A stretch of 45,428 nt of DNA from Chloroflexota bacterium (GTDB lineage: Bacteria; Chloroflexota; Dehalococcoidia; UBA2979). The stretch is taken from NCBI GenBank assembly GCA_003670735.1, contig QWQU01000007.1, positions 1 through 45,428 on the forward strand, given 5' to 3'. Below are positions 32,936 to 41,044 of this stretch, piece by piece; position 1 is the first letter of the stretch; each line of letters starts with the position of its first letter. Below the pieces are notes generated by a model. It saw nothing but the letters and a program-made list of their open reading frames with translations. It had not been told where the DNA came from and did not search any database. The translations under genes and the position numbers were made by a program.

Positions 32936-33436
32936 CTAAGCGCCCGCGCTCATCTTGCCGAGTTGAGCCAGGTGCTCATCGAAGTGAACACGCATCGCTC
33001 GAGCCTGCTGCTTGATCGAGCGGCGCCCATCCTCCGGGTGCTGCCCCGGCCGCCCCCATGACGAGTCCGGCAGCTCCTTCAGCAGGTGCGTGATCTCAGC
33101 GACCCCCGCCTCCAGCTGCTCCAGCAGCGCCTCGCGCGACTGCGTCTGCCACTGGTGAATCTCCTGCTGACCATCGTGGTCCAGCCGCTTGATGATCGGG
33201 TCCGTCATGTACGACATGCGGTACAGGTTCTCGCGGCTCACCCAGCAATACGCGATCAAGTGACCGACGAGGTGTGCGGGCGCCCACTCGGCGTCCGCCG
33301 GTTCGCGGAACCACGTCGCGTTGTGACCGGCCGAGCCCGCGGCCACCAGTGCCGGCAACTCCGAGATCGCCTCGATCTCCGGCACATACCGGCGCACTGC
33401 CCCCGTCACGAAGTTGATGCGAATCGTCTCCGGCAT
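32936..33436 (-). CDS. DinB-family protein
   Basis: This is a 166-residue four-helix-bundle protein. EWAPAHLVGHLIAYCWVSRENLYRMSY carries the first His of the metal site, and ARAMRVHFDEHLAQLGKM the last two (H-x-x-x-H). A further candidate lies in the loop around HDGQQEIHQW. Members bind zinc and several function as thiol-dependent transferases; the exact role is unknown here. ATG 33436 has GGAAGG ten bases upstream. It follows ridA by 44 bases and is the end of a leftward operon headed by the par genes. Confidence 0.85.
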   Translation of the reverse strand: MPETIRINFVTGAVRRYVPEIEAISELPALVAAGSAGHNATWFREPADAEWAPAHLVGHLIAYCWVSRENLYRMSYMTDPIIKRLDHDGQQEIHQWQTQSREALLEQLEAGVAEITHLLKELPDSSWGRPGQHPEDGRRSIKQQARAMRVHFDEHLAQLGKMSAGA

Positions 33437-33480
33437 CGGCCGAAACCTTCCGTAAACCGTCGTTCGAGGCAGCCCGCAGG

Positions 33481-33945
33481 CTAGCTGCCCGACACCTCGA
33501 ACCATAGCTCGATCTCGACTGGAGCGCGCGCCGGCAGCGACGCCACCCCCAACGCGAGTCGCGCCCCGACGCCGAGGTCTTCACCGAACACATCGCGCAG
33601 GAAGCCGCTCGCCCCATTCACCACCTGCGGGTGCTGGTCGAACTCGCCCGTACACGCCACATAGCCCACCGTCCGCACCAGCCGCAGCCCCTCGAGGCTA
33701 CCGAGCAGGCCCTGCACCGCCGCCAGCGCATTGATCGCCGCGACCTGTGCCGCCTCCTGCCCCTGCTCGATGCTCACGTCGGCGCCGAGCAGGCCCGGGT
33801 GCACGACCGCGCCCTCGCGCGTCGGCAGCTGGCCCGACACGTAGACCATGTCCCCGACGCGGATCGCCGGCTTGTAGATCCCCAGTGCCGCCGCCATCGA
33901 GGGCAACGTCACACCGAGCTCCGCCAGTCGCGACTCCACCGTCAT
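33481..33945 (-). CDS. RidA-family protein
   Basis: RidA hydrolyses reactive enamine/imine intermediates made by PLP enzymes. The 154-residue protein has LPSMAAALGIYKPAIRVGDMVYVSGQLPTREGAVVHPG and, near the end, ARLALGVASLPARAPVEIELWFEV, in which the Arg/Glu pair region is the family's active site. The segment GADVSIEQGQEAAQVAAINALAAVQG in the middle matches the subtype found in many actinobacteria and Chloroflexota (YjgF-like). The start overlaps the parB stop by one base (TGATG), so expression is coupled with parAB. It lies between parB and the DinB gene. Confidence 0.9.
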   Translation of the reverse strand: MTVESRLAELGVTLPSMAAALGIYKPAIRVGDMVYVSGQLPTREGAVVHPGLLGADVSIEQGQEAAQVAAINALAAVQGLLGSLEGLRLVRTVGYVACTGEFDQHPQVVNGASGFLRDVFGEDLGVGARLALGVASLPARAPVEIELWFEVSGS

Positions 33946-34856
33946 CAGGACTCCCCCACCCCGAGGCGATCGAGTACGCCCTCGAGCTCTTCATCGCTGT
34001 AGAAGTAGATCGTCAGCGCACCCTGGTTGCGCTTCCCGACCCGCAACGACACCTTCGTGCCGAGCGCACGCTGCACCGATGCTTCGAGTGCGACACGCTG
34101 ATGCTCGGTCGTAGGCACTGGCACATCCGCGACCGGTGCCGCTGCCTTATGCTCCGTCACCGCCGTGCGCGCGAGCTGCTCCGCCTGCCGCACCGACAGC
34201 TGCTTCTGAATGATCTGTTCCCAGATCGCGTGACGTACGAGTTCGTCGTCGACCGCGAGCAGTGCGCGCGCGTGCCCCTCGCTGATGTCCCCATCCGCGA
34301 GTGACTGCTGCATCTCCTGCGAGAGCGACATCAGTCGCAGCGTGTTCGCGACCGCGACGCGCCCCTTGCCGACGCGCGCCGAGACTTCGGTCTGCGTCAG
34401 CTTGAACTCGTCGATCAGTCGCTGGTACGCGGCTGCTTCTTCCAGCGCGCTCAGATCCGCGCGCTGCACGTTCTCGATGATCGCGAGCTCGAGGAGCTCC
34501 TGCGTCGTTGACTGTCGAATCGTCACCGGCACACGTGCGAGGCCGGCTGCCTTCGCCGCCCGCAGTCGCCGTTCGCCGGCGATCAGTTGATACGTCGGCT
34601 GCCCATCGTCGCCCGGCTCTTCAGTAACCAGCAGCGGCTGAATGATCCCGTGCTCGCGGATCGACTCCACAAGCTCGGCGAGCTTCTCCGGGTCCATCAC
34701 CGATCGTGGCTGCCACGGGTTCGGCACCACGCGCTCGATCGCAACGTCCGTCTGCGGAATGCGAGCGTCCGAGGCTGCTGGTGGATCGCCCACAGGAATC
34801 AGCGCACCGAGCCCACGTCCCAACCCTCGAGGCGACCCGCTCTTCTTAGAAACCAC
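33945..34856 (-). CDS. parB: chromosome partitioning protein ParB
   Basis: ParB binds parS and spreads as a CTP-dependent clamp, helping ParA segregate the origin. The 303-residue protein has an N-terminal ParA-stimulating patch (GLGRGLGALIP). The CTP pocket contains YQLIAGERRLRAAKAAGL with the GERR motif. ENVQRADLSALEEAAAYQRLIDEFKLTQTEVSARVGKGRVAVANTLRLMSL is the HTH region, and the C-terminal dimerisation domain is intact. GTG 34856 is chosen for GGAGG 6 bases upstream; it overlaps the parA end by 11 bases. Two perfect parS sites lie about 4 kb away. Confidence 0.96.
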   Translation of the reverse strand: MVSKKSGSPRGLGRGLGALIPVGDPPAASDARIPQTDVAIERVVPNPWQPRSVMDPEKLAELVESIREHGIIQPLLVTEEPGDDGQPTYQLIAGERRLRAAKAAGLARVPVTIRQSTTQELLELAIIENVQRADLSALEEAAAYQRLIDEFKLTQTEVSARVGKGRVAVANTLRLMSLSQEMQQSLADGDISEGHARALLAVDDELVRHAIWEQIIQKQLSVRQAEQLARTAVTEHKAAAPVADVPVPTTEHQRVALEASVQRALGTKVSLRVGKRNQGALTIYFYSDEELEGVLDRLGVGES

Positions 34857-35640
34857 CGCGCGCCTCCACCGGTCGTGCTGGCCCACGCAGTTGTTCAAGG
34901 AGTTCGTCGGCCAGCTCGTCGTACGCCACGGCGCCGGGCGATCGCGGGTCGTAGATCTGAATCGGCTCGCCATGACTCGGCGCTTCGGAGAGACGCACCG
35001 AACGCGGAATCACCGCGCGGAACGTGTTGTCGAAGTGCTTGCGTACTTCGTCCTGCACCTGCTTCGCGATGTTCGTGCGACCGTCGTACATCGTCAGCAC
35101 GATCCCGCGAATCTTCAGCTTCGGATGCAAGTTCGATTGCACGAGGCGAATCGTCTGCGAGAGATGACTCAGTCCTTCGAGCGCGAGGAACTCGCACTGC
35201 ACCGGAATGATCACTTCGTCCGATGCCGTCAGTGCATTCACCGTCAGTAGTCCGAGCGATGGCGGGCAGTCGATCAGGATGATGTCGAAGCGCTCACGCA
35301 GTGGTTCGAGGATGCGACGCATCCGGAACTCGCGTGCCATCGTCGAGACCAGCTCGACCTCCGCACCCGCGAGGTTTGGTGTCGTCGGTACCAGCCACAG
35401 TCCGATCACATTCGTGCCGACGATCGCAGTGTCGATCGATTGCTCATCGACCAGCGCTTCGTACAGGCCCGCGGATCCAGACTGGCGTTGTCCCAGTGCC
35501 GTTGTTGCGTTCGCCTGCGGATCGGCGTCGATGATCAGCGTGCGCTGACCGCGCCCTGCCAGCGCCGCGCCAAGTGACACCGTCGTCGTCGTCTTGCCGA
35601 CGCCGCCCTTCTGGTTCACCACGGCGAAGACAAGGCTCAT
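34846..35640 (-). CDS. parA: chromosome partitioning ATPase ParA/Soj
   Basis: A 264-residue deviant Walker ATPase: VVNQKGGVGKTTTTVSLGAAL with the signature Lys, TLIIDADPQANATTALG, ILIDCPPSLGLLTVNAL, and RGIVLTMYDGRTNIAKQV. It binds DNA non-specifically in the ATP form and is released by ParB. It starts at ATG 35640 and is followed by parB with an 11-base overlap. About 220 bases separate its start from the jag end. The arrangement, next to yidC-jag near the origin, is common to many bacteria. Confidence 0.97.
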   Translation of the reverse strand: MSLVFAVVNQKGGVGKTTTTVSLGAALAGRGQRTLIIDADPQANATTALGQRQSGSAGLYEALVDEQSIDTAIVGTNVIGLWLVPTTPNLAGAEVELVSTMAREFRMRRILEPLRERFDIILIDCPPSLGLLTVNALTASDEVIIPVQCEFLALEGLSHLSQTIRLVQSNLHPKLKIRGIVLTMYDGRTNIAKQVQDEVRKHFDNTFRAVIPRSVRLSEAPSHGEPIQIYDPRSPGAVAYDELADELLEQLRGPARPVEARGGF

Positions 35641-35854
35641 CCGTTACCCCTATGCACGTGTCACCTCGATCGCTCGAGGCACACGCGCTACGGAAACCTC
35701 ACGCGGCAATCCGAAGACGCCGCGCCCGAGATTCAATCGCATTCCCCGCACGCCGCATGTGCAGAGAACGCGAGTATACGAGCCGCGTTTCGCCCCTCGT
35801 CCGCGGCACATGTTGCGATTCCTCGCACATGTACCGAAGCCTCAGGGCCAAACC

Positions 35855-35869
35855 CCCGGCTAAGCCGGG
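35855..35869 (-). terminator. short hairpin at the jag stop codon
   Basis: CCCGGC (35855-35860) pairs with GCCGGG (35864-35869) around TAA. On the minus strand it contains the jag stop and is followed by GGGTTTGG. It may be a weak terminator; the T-tract is poor. Confidence 0.4.
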
Positions 35870-36993
35870 TCGGCCGGAAGGACTTCCACCTGGCGGTCAG
35901 TGCCGGAGCCAACGCTCTCGGTCCGCACGCCCGGCTCGCTCTCCAGCGTGATGTGCACGATCCGCCGCTCGGCGGCCGGCATCGGCTCCAGCGTGATCAC
36001 GTCGCCGCTCTCACGCACCTCGGCCGCGATCCGCTGCGCCATCTCGATCAGCGCCTGCTCGCGACGGTGTCGGTACTGCTCGATGTCGAGCCCGATCACG
36101 TACTCGGAGTCGTACTTGGTCGAGATCAGCACGTTCAAAAGGTACTGCATTGAAGATAACGTGTCGCCCCGCCGGCCAATGAGCAGACCGAGGTCGTCCG
36201 ACGTCGTCTCGTCGTTGCCATAAACGTCAAGAACCTGCGTCACGAGGCCCTTCCCATCGCCAGCCGTCTCCGGCTCGCGCGCCGAGATCTCGGTCTCGGT
36301 CAGGCCGATCAGGTTCAGCACGTCGCGCAGTGCGCGCCCTGCGTAATCGAGCTCGTCCTCGGCGTCCGCCGGAGGCGCAAGCGGCAGGTCATTCGGTGCA
36401 CCCGGGACGCGCTGCTCGTTGCCGGCCGAAACCGGTTCGCCGCGCGGGCGCATCTCGTCGCCGCCGCGGCCCATGCCACGTCCGCGACTTTCGCCCATGC
36501 CGCCACCGGAGCGGCCGCCACCACCACCACGGCCGCCGCGGCTGTCGCCCCGACCGCCCTCACTCCGCCCGCTGTCACTGCGGCCACCGCCGCCAGCGCT
36601 GCGTCGTTCACCATTGGTCGGTCCGTTGCTGTCCGTGCCCTCAGCGCGCGGCGCTCGAGGCTCACGCGGAGGTCGAGCGTCGCCGCCCGCACCCTCAGCT
36701 CGGGGTTCACGCGGCGCGCGCGGCTCACGAGGAGCTCGCTCCCCGCCCTGCGCCCGTGGCTCACGCGGCGGTCGGTCGCCTCGCGGCGCACGATCACCAC
36801 CACCGCTGGATTGAGTTGCCTTGGCCGTGACCCGGACGATGGCATCTTCGCCACCGAAACCGAGGAACCCGCCTTTACCCTCGCGGATTACGTCGACGTC
36901 GACCTGATCGCGCCCCAGGGCCAGCTGTTCCAGCGCCCGAGCCACCGCCTCGTCGACCGTCTTCCCGCTGACTTCCACCACTCGCTGACGCAT
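35860..36993 (-). CDS. jag: RNA-binding protein Jag/KhpB with long disordered linker
   Basis: Jag (KhpB) is an RNA-binding partner of KhpA. The 377-residue protein has the Jag_N domain (VVEVSGKTVDEAVARALEQLALGRDQVDVDVIREGKGGFLGFGGEDAIV, about 5-55). A KH domain follows (GLLIGRRGDTLSSMQYLLNVLIS) and then an R3H domain (EMAQRIAAEVRESGDVITLEPMPAAERRIVHITL). Between Jag_N and KH are about 150 residues of low complexity, with repeated RPPREPRAP units and GGRGG-type tracts; this long RGG-like linker is unusual for the family. ATG 36993 is used, with a GGGGGA seven bases upstream. The gene overlaps yidC by 119 bases in a different frame. Confidence 0.93.
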   Translation of the reverse strand: MRQRVVEVSGKTVDEAVARALEQLALGRDQVDVDVIREGKGGFLGFGGEDAIVRVTAKATQSSGGGDRAPRGDRPPREPRAQGGERAPREPRAPREPRAEGAGGDARPPREPRAPRAEGTDSNGPTNGERRSAGGGGRSDSGRSEGGRGDSRGGRGGGGGRSGGGMGESRGRGMGRGGDEMRPRGEPVSAGNEQRVPGAPNDLPLAPPADAEDELDYAGRALRDVLNLIGLTETEISAREPETAGDGKGLVTQVLDVYGNDETTSDDLGLLIGRRGDTLSSMQYLLNVLISTKYDSEYVIGLDIEQYRHRREQALIEMAQRIAAEVRESGDVITLEPMPAAERRIVHITLESEPGVRTESVGSGTDRQVEVLPADPA

Positions 36994-37825
36994 CGGAATC
37001 CCCCGAACTGGTCTGGCCGCCCCGGGCGGCGCTTGAAGAAGCGTTGGATACACCGGCGCCAAAGGCGGCCGGGCGCAGCTGGGCAGGGATCAGCGAGCCC
37101 CAGGTGAAGTCACCCGGCCCGACAAATGCCCACTGCAGCACCAACGAGATGACCGTACCAACGCCCCAGTAGAGTCCCAGGGCCGCCGGCAGCGATACCA
37201 CAAAGAAGTAGCCGAAGAAGATCGGCATCATCCACTGCATCGTGGAGTTCATTTGCGCCTGCTGGCTGCCAGGAGTGGCAGCCGTGCGCGAGGACGAGAT
37301 GCGCTGCTGGAGCCACATCGCGGCAAATACCGCGACGCCCAGCGGAACAGTCCCGTTCTCAGAGAGGTCCATGAAGAGGAAGTTAGAGGACAGGGGAATC
37401 GCCTCACGGATGTACGGGAAGTCGTACAGCCGGGACGACAGCGCCAGCAGGCCTTCGGGCGTGTTGCCCATCGTCAGGCGGATCGTCGCATAGAGGGCGA
37501 TGAAGATCGGCATCTGAATCAGCTGAGGGCCAAGGCAGCCCAGCGGGTTCACGCCGTTCTCCTTGTAAATCTTCATCGTCTCTTCGGAGCGACGACGTGG
37601 GTCGGAGTAGCGCTTGTTCACCTCGGCCAGCAGCGGCGAGATCACCTGCATCTGCTTCATGGAGCGCAGCGTGCGCAGCATCAGCGGGAAGGTCACCAGG
37701 CGCGTGATTACCGTGAACAGCAGGATCGCCAGCCCGTACGAGCCGAATGAGGCCCGCGCGAGCAGGATCATGAAGTTGATCAGTGGGGTTTCAAGGAACG
37801 TCTGCCAGATCAGGCCGATGGGCAT
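36875..37825 (-). CDS. yidC: membrane protein insertase YidC
   Basis: The 316-residue insertase of the YidC/Oxa1 family inserts membrane proteins. The core has FGSYGLAILLFTVITRLVTFPL, with Arg in the hydrophilic groove, and then SMKQMQVISPLLAEVNKRYSDPRRRSEETMKIYKENGVNPLGCLGPQLIQMPIFIALYATI, the coiled-coil loop. The later membrane helices are MQWMMPIFFGYFFVVSLPAALGLYWGVGTVISLVLQW. The N-terminal periplasmic domain is absent, as in Gram-positive-type YidC. The C-terminal tail of about 60 residues (ending RRRRNPRG) is strongly basic and may bind ribosomes. Its last 119 bases overlap the jag start. The 5' end is 4 bases from the propeller gene. Confidence 0.95.
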   Translation of the reverse strand: MPIGLIWQTFLETPLINFMILLARASFGSYGLAILLFTVITRLVTFPLMLRTLRSMKQMQVISPLLAEVNKRYSDPRRRSEETMKIYKENGVNPLGCLGPQLIQMPIFIALYATIRLTMGNTPEGLLALSSRLYDFPYIREAIPLSSNFLFMDLSENGTVPLGVAVFAAMWLQQRISSSRTAATPGSQQAQMNSTMQWMMPIFFGYFFVVSLPAALGLYWGVGTVISLVLQWAFVGPGDFTWGSLIPAQLRPAAFGAGVSNASSSAARGGQTSSGDSDASASGGSQREDGRRGGGSGAGTAGPGARSGRRRRNPRG

Positions 37826-37829
37826 GCTG

Positions 37830-39005
37830 CTACTTGCCTCGCTTGTAGAGCAGGTTCACACCCTGGTCCTGGGGAGTCACTCGGTAGAGCGAGCCATCCT
37901 CAGCGGCGTAGACGACGCCCGAGTCTAGCACCAGCGGGTCGGCCAGGAAGGCGGCCTTATCGATGGCCTTCCGCCACTGCTCAGCCCCGGTAGCCGGGTC
38001 CAGCGCGACCACCACGCCCGTGCGTGTCGCAATCAAGAGTGAGCCGCCCAGCAGCACCGGAGCGGTGCGCACCTCGGCGGTCAGCGGCACGGAGTGCCAT
38101 TTCTCGCTCCCGGTTGCCCGGTCTAGCGCGTACACCGTTCCAGAGGCGGTCGCGACGTAGACGACATCGTTCGTCGCCAGTGGCTGCGCCCAGAACCAGT
38201 TGTCGCCGGTCATCTTCCAGCGCTGCTCGCCGCTGGCGATATCCAGCGCGACCACGGCGCTGTTCAGCGTCGGGACGATCAGCAGGCCACTCATCACCGC
38301 GGGATTGCCGGCGACAGCGCCGCCGACGTCGGTCTTCCAGCGCTCAGCCTTCGAGTTCGGGTCGATCGCTCGCACCGTGTGGTCGAGTGAGGAGATGTAG
38401 AGGGTGCCATTCAGCAGCAGCGGCTCCGCCCACACTCGAGCGCCGGTTCCCACGATTGCCCCGCCGACCGAGCCGTTAGCGGCGTCGAGCGTACGGATGT
38501 CGCCGTGGTTCGTGCCCAGATAGAGCAACTTGCCGTCGAATGCCGGGGTCGCCGCCACGCGGCCGCCCACGTTCACAGTCGCCGGCCAGCCAGTCGCCGG
38601 CTTCCCGGTGGCCGCGTCGAGGGAGATCACGTCGCCCGTGTAGGACGCCAGGAAGACCCGCTGCTGGTTACCAACTGTTTCAACACGAGGCGTTGCATAG
38701 ACTGCGGAAAAGTTCGAGGCCTTCTTGTTACCTGAGAACAGTCCACCAACAAAGTTGAAGAACCTGCTGACGAAATCCTCCGAGCCGCCCGACGAAGCCG
38801 CCGCCTGCTCGGGATACGTCCAGGCGACCGTCGGCGCGTCTGCGCCAGCAGTCTTCAGTCCGGAAATCGTGCCGTTCTGGTTGGTGACGATCACCATGCC
38901 ATTCGCGGCGACCGGGGCTGCCCAGCCGATCGGATTCGTGTTCCCGGTGCATGCCGTCCCCACGAGGGCGATGGCCACAGCAGCACCCATCAGGGAGCGT
39001 CGCAA
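37830..39005 (-). CDS. probable lipoprotein, PQQ-type beta-propeller (BamB-like)
   Basis: The protein has a signal sequence (RRSLMGAAVAIALVGTACTGN) whose Cys is a plausible lipid site, although the residues before it are not a perfect lipobox. Then come repeated blades of the PQQ/BamB type: VFLASYTGDVISLDAATGKP, LLYLGTNHGDIRTLDAANG, LYISSLDHTVRAIDPNS, VVYVATASGTVYALDRATGSEKW and VVYAAEDGSLYRV. It could help assemble or check envelope proteins together with YidC, whose gene is 4 bases downstream. TTG 39005 (giving LRRSLMG) or ATG 38990 is the likely start. The frame stays open to 39143, but that upstream part spells LFHVKQ twice, once per parS site, so it is noncoding parS DNA. Confidence 0.75.
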   Translation of the reverse strand: MRRSLMGAAVAIALVGTACTGNTNPIGWAAPVAANGMVIVTNQNGTISGLKTAGADAPTVAWTYPEQAAASSGGSEDFVSRFFNFVGGLFSGNKKASNFSAVYATPRVETVGNQQRVFLASYTGDVISLDAATGKPATGWPATVNVGGRVAATPAFDGKLLYLGTNHGDIRTLDAANGSVGGAIVGTGARVWAEPLLLNGTLYISSLDHTVRAIDPNSKAERWKTDVGGAVAGNPAVMSGLLIVPTLNSAVVALDIASGEQRWKMTGDNWFWAQPLATNDVVYVATASGTVYALDRATGSEKWHSVPLTAEVRTAPVLLGGSLLIATRTGVVVALDPATGAEQWRKAIDKAAFLADPLVLDSGVVYAAEDGSLYRVTPQDQGVNLLYKRGK

Positions 39006-39027
39006 ATGCGATCGGGTCTTATCAATT

Positions 39028-39043
39028 TGTTTCACGTGAAACA
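39028..39043. other. parS: parS site 1 (ParB-binding centromere)
   Basis: TGTTTCACGTGAAACA is a perfect 16-bp match to the bacterial parS consensus. It lies 45 bases from the second site, in the AT-rich gap between the yidD gene and the propeller gene. It is probably a ParB loading site close to the replication origin. Confidence 0.96.
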
Positions 39044-39072
39044 ATTGATTCGGTTTAGTCTGGTGCGCAATT

Positions 39073-39088
39073 TGTTTCACGTGAAACA
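39073..39088. other. parS: parS site 2 (ParB-binding centromere)
   Basis: A second perfect TGTTTCACGTGAAACA, same orientation in effect because the motif is palindromic. The two sites are centred 45 bp apart. Two closely spaced sites strengthen the case that this is a functional centromere. Confidence 0.96.
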
Positions 39089-39139
39089 ATCGATTCAGTT
39101 CAGTCTCGTCAGCATTTGAGGGCTGCGAGTGCGACTCGT

Positions 39140-39361
39140 TCACTTGTGGGAGCTCGGAATAGGGTCGAAGCCGCCGGAGGCCCAGGGCACGCAGCGCGCA
39201 ATGCGCACGAGCCCAAGCCCGACGCCCTTGAGTACGCCAAAGCGGTCAATCGCCTCGAGCGTGTACTGCGAGCAGGTCGGCTGATACCGGCACCGTGCAC
39301 CGAGCGACGGCGAGAGCGCTCGCTGATACCAGCGAATGGCCGCGATCGCAGCAGCTTTCAC
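39140..39361 (-). CDS. yidD: membrane protein insertion efficiency factor YidD
   Basis: The 73-residue YidD is a small factor that aids YidC. It has [61 protein letters not shown], a near-complete match with the family's C-x-x-Y/P-T-C-S-x-Y and GG-x-D-P-x-P motifs. It starts with GTG 39361, whose first bases overlap the rnpA stop (GTGA), so both are translationally coupled. It is followed by the parS region and the propeller/yidC genes. Confidence 0.95.
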   Translation of the reverse strand: MKAAAIAAIRWYQRALSPSLGARCRYQPTCSQYTLEAIDRFGVLKGVGLGLVRIARCVPWASGGFDPIPSSHK

Positions 39362-39741
39362 GATGTTTGGGTAGCTTCGATAAGGATTCCGGCCCGCTTC
39401 GCGCTCGAGGTGAACACGTCACGCAGCGTCCCGTACGGGGCGTCGGCGCTCTGAGCGTAGCCGGTGATCACGAGGTCGTAGCCGGACGCGATCGGGAGGG
39501 CGCGGACAATCTCGCGCAGGCGACGTCGGGTGCGGTTTCGTACCACTGCCGAGCCTACCCGTTTCCCAATCGCGTAGCCCACCCGGGTTTCGGGCAAGCC
39601 ATTTAGACGCACGCCGATGGCAACGAGCCGATGTCGGACTCGCTTACCTTCGTTCAGTACCGTGAGGAAGTCCTGACGGCGGCGGAGTCGTTCGACTCCT
39701 GACGCCGGCGCCCCTCGCCGTACTGGTGGCGTGGGGGCCAC
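39358..39741 (-). CDS. rnpA: ribonuclease P protein component
   Basis: RnpA is the protein subunit of RNase P, which trims the 5' ends of tRNAs. The protein of about 127 residues has [59 protein letters not shown] (the RNR motif) and [25 protein letters not shown] 39741 is the first good start in the frame after the rpmH stop; further upstream the frame runs in an unrelated reading of rpmH. It is followed by yidD with an overlap of 4 bases. Confidence 0.94.
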   Translation of the reverse strand: MAPTPPVRRGAPASGVERLRRRQDFLTVLNEGKRVRHRLVAIGVRLNGLPETRVGYAIGKRVGSAVVRNRTRRRLREIVRALPIASGYDLVITGYAQSADAPYGTLRDVFTSSAKRAGILIEATQTS

Positions 39742-39755
39742 AGTCGGGGCGGGAA

Positions 39756-39890
39756 CTAGACGGTCAGCTTGGCGCGACCGCGGGCGCGGCGGCGCTTCAG
39801 GACGTCTCGTCCATCGCTGGTAGACATGCGCGCGCGGAAACCGTGCTTGCGCAGTCGTGGGATTCGCTTGGGTTGCCAGGTCCGCTTCAC
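39756..39890 (-). CDS. rpmH: 50S ribosomal protein L34
   Basis: A 44-residue L34: [43 protein letters not shown], typical in sequence and length. It starts with GTG 39890 and has a good GGAGG five bases upstream. The frame continues upstream but that part has no L34 character. It is the first gene of the leftward rpmH-rnpA-yidD operon. In most bacteria rpmH lies beside dnaA; here dnaA is not found within the window. Confidence 0.97.
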   Translation of the reverse strand: MKRTWQPKRIPRLRKHGFRARMSTSDGRDVLKRRRARGRAKLTV

Positions 39891-40036
39891 AGCGGCCTCC
39901 GTTCGGACGATTCGTTGAGCCGAGGGAGTATACGGGTGGCTTGTGGCTCCGAGCAATCCGCACCACAACCACTAGTAGGTTCTGGCTCACTCGCTGGGAC
40001 GTTGCTAGACTCGGCGGGTTCGCGGAGGAGGCCGAG

Positions 40037-40285
40037 ATGACCGGTTTGCGCTCGTTGGCTGTGGGGCTGGGTGGTCTGGTGGCATTCGTCCCGGCCGGCG
40101 CCCTCGCCGAGGAGGCCTCGCGGACGCTCCCGCCTGCCTCGAACGCGTTTCAGGTCTTCGCCTGGACGGCTGCTGTCCTGATCTCCGCCTTCTCGGTCGC
40201 CGCTCTCGGCTACCTCTACGAGCGTCGCCGCGGCCTGCACTGGGACTTCCAGACGGACGCCTCGCATGCCAACGACCACCACTAG
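40037..40285 (+). CDS. small single-span membrane protein
   Basis: The 82-residue protein has a probable signal peptide (MTGLRSLAVGLGGLVAFVPAGALA), a short loop, one membrane segment (VFAWTAAVLISAFSVAALGYLY) and a positively charged, His-rich end (ERRRGLHWDFQTDASHANDHH). It starts at ATG 40037 with GGAGGA seven bases upstream. It is divergent from rpmH and about 30 bases before a good terminator. No family was recognised. The layout suggests a small envelope or respiration-related factor, but there is no evidence for this. Confidence 0.7.
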   Translation: MTGLRSLAVGLGGLVAFVPAGALAEEASRTLPPASNAFQVFAWTAAVLISAFSVAALGYLYERRRGLHWDFQTDASHANDHH

Positions 40286-40316
40286 GTCCTGGTAAACTGT
40301 GTGAGCCGATCTTGCG

Positions 40317-40345
40317 GGGCGCCTACGGGCGCCCTTCTTGTTGCC
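40317..40345 (+). terminator. hairpin terminator after the small membrane protein gene
   Basis: GGGCGCC (40317-40323) and GGCGCCC (40328-40334) form a perfect stem with a TACG tetraloop, followed by TTCTTGTTGCC. It is also close to the end of the convergent DinB gene and could serve both. Confidence 0.8.
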
Positions 40346-40356
40346 CTGACTCTTGG

Positions 40357-40797
40357 CTAGCTCTCGGCGTTGCGGGCGAGCCGCTCGATGACCTTGAGGT
40401 GGGCGCGCAGGTGCTTGAGGTTCCGCTCGAGCGCTGCCTGGGCCACGTCCGCCTCGGTGCGTTCAAGAAGGGCGATGGTCGCCGGGTGGATCTCGTCCCA
40501 GGCGGTGAGCACGTCCTCGAGGCTGGGTGTCGTGGTGATCGGCGGGAGCTTGCGAGCCTCCTGCATGCCGTCCGGGTCGTAGCCGAGCGGGCTCCACTCG
40601 AGCTGCTTGTCGAACGGGCGCACGAGGTGGAGCTGCTCTGCGAAGAGCAGATGCCGCACGTTCTCGATGATCGACCAGGCGCCTCCCGCCGGACGCTGCG
40701 CGATAGCGCCACCCGGCACCTGCTCCAGCACGAGGCGCAGATGCGCGCGCTCCTCTTCGAGCTGTTCGATCAGAAGTTGGATTGGGTCACTCGTCAT
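40357..40797 (-). CDS. DinB-family protein
   Basis: The 146-residue protein is a second DinB-like four-helix bundle. GGAWSIIENVRHLLFAEQLHLVRPF has the first His of the metal site (H in NVRHL), and ERNLKHLRAHLKVIERL the other two (H-x-x-x-H). The order and spacing match the DinB_2 group. Start and stop are well defined: it starts at ATG 40797 and has a terminator near its end. Its function is unknown. It is not closely similar to the DinB protein at 32936-33436. Confidence 0.87.
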   Translation of the reverse strand: MTSDPIQLLIEQLEEERAHLRLVLEQVPGGAIAQRPAGGAWSIIENVRHLLFAEQLHLVRPFDKQLEWSPLGYDPDGMQEARKLPPITTTPSLEDVLTAWDEIHPATIALLERTEADVAQAALERNLKHLRAHLKVIERLARNAES

Positions 40798-41044
40798 CTC
40801 GGGACTGTAGAGCGCACCAACTACGGCCGCATACCTCTTCGGACCTGCTCGTCTGCACGAGCATCTGTGTGATCTGGCTGTGTCCCGTCGACTTTGCGTG
40901 GTGTCGGTGCTGTCGCCGTTGGACCGTGTGCTTCGCAGTGATCGCTTTCACATCGAGATCATCTCGACGTATCTCTGTGCGATGTACGAGGTCATCGGTC
41001 GAGCCGGATCGCGCTCGCGTGGTGTGCGATCTCCAGCACGATGA

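Noticed and set aside
39891-40036. oriC with DnaA boxes between rpmH and the small membrane gene
   Set aside because: No TTATCCACA-like cluster was found in this 146-base gap; the origin is inferred only from parS and skew.
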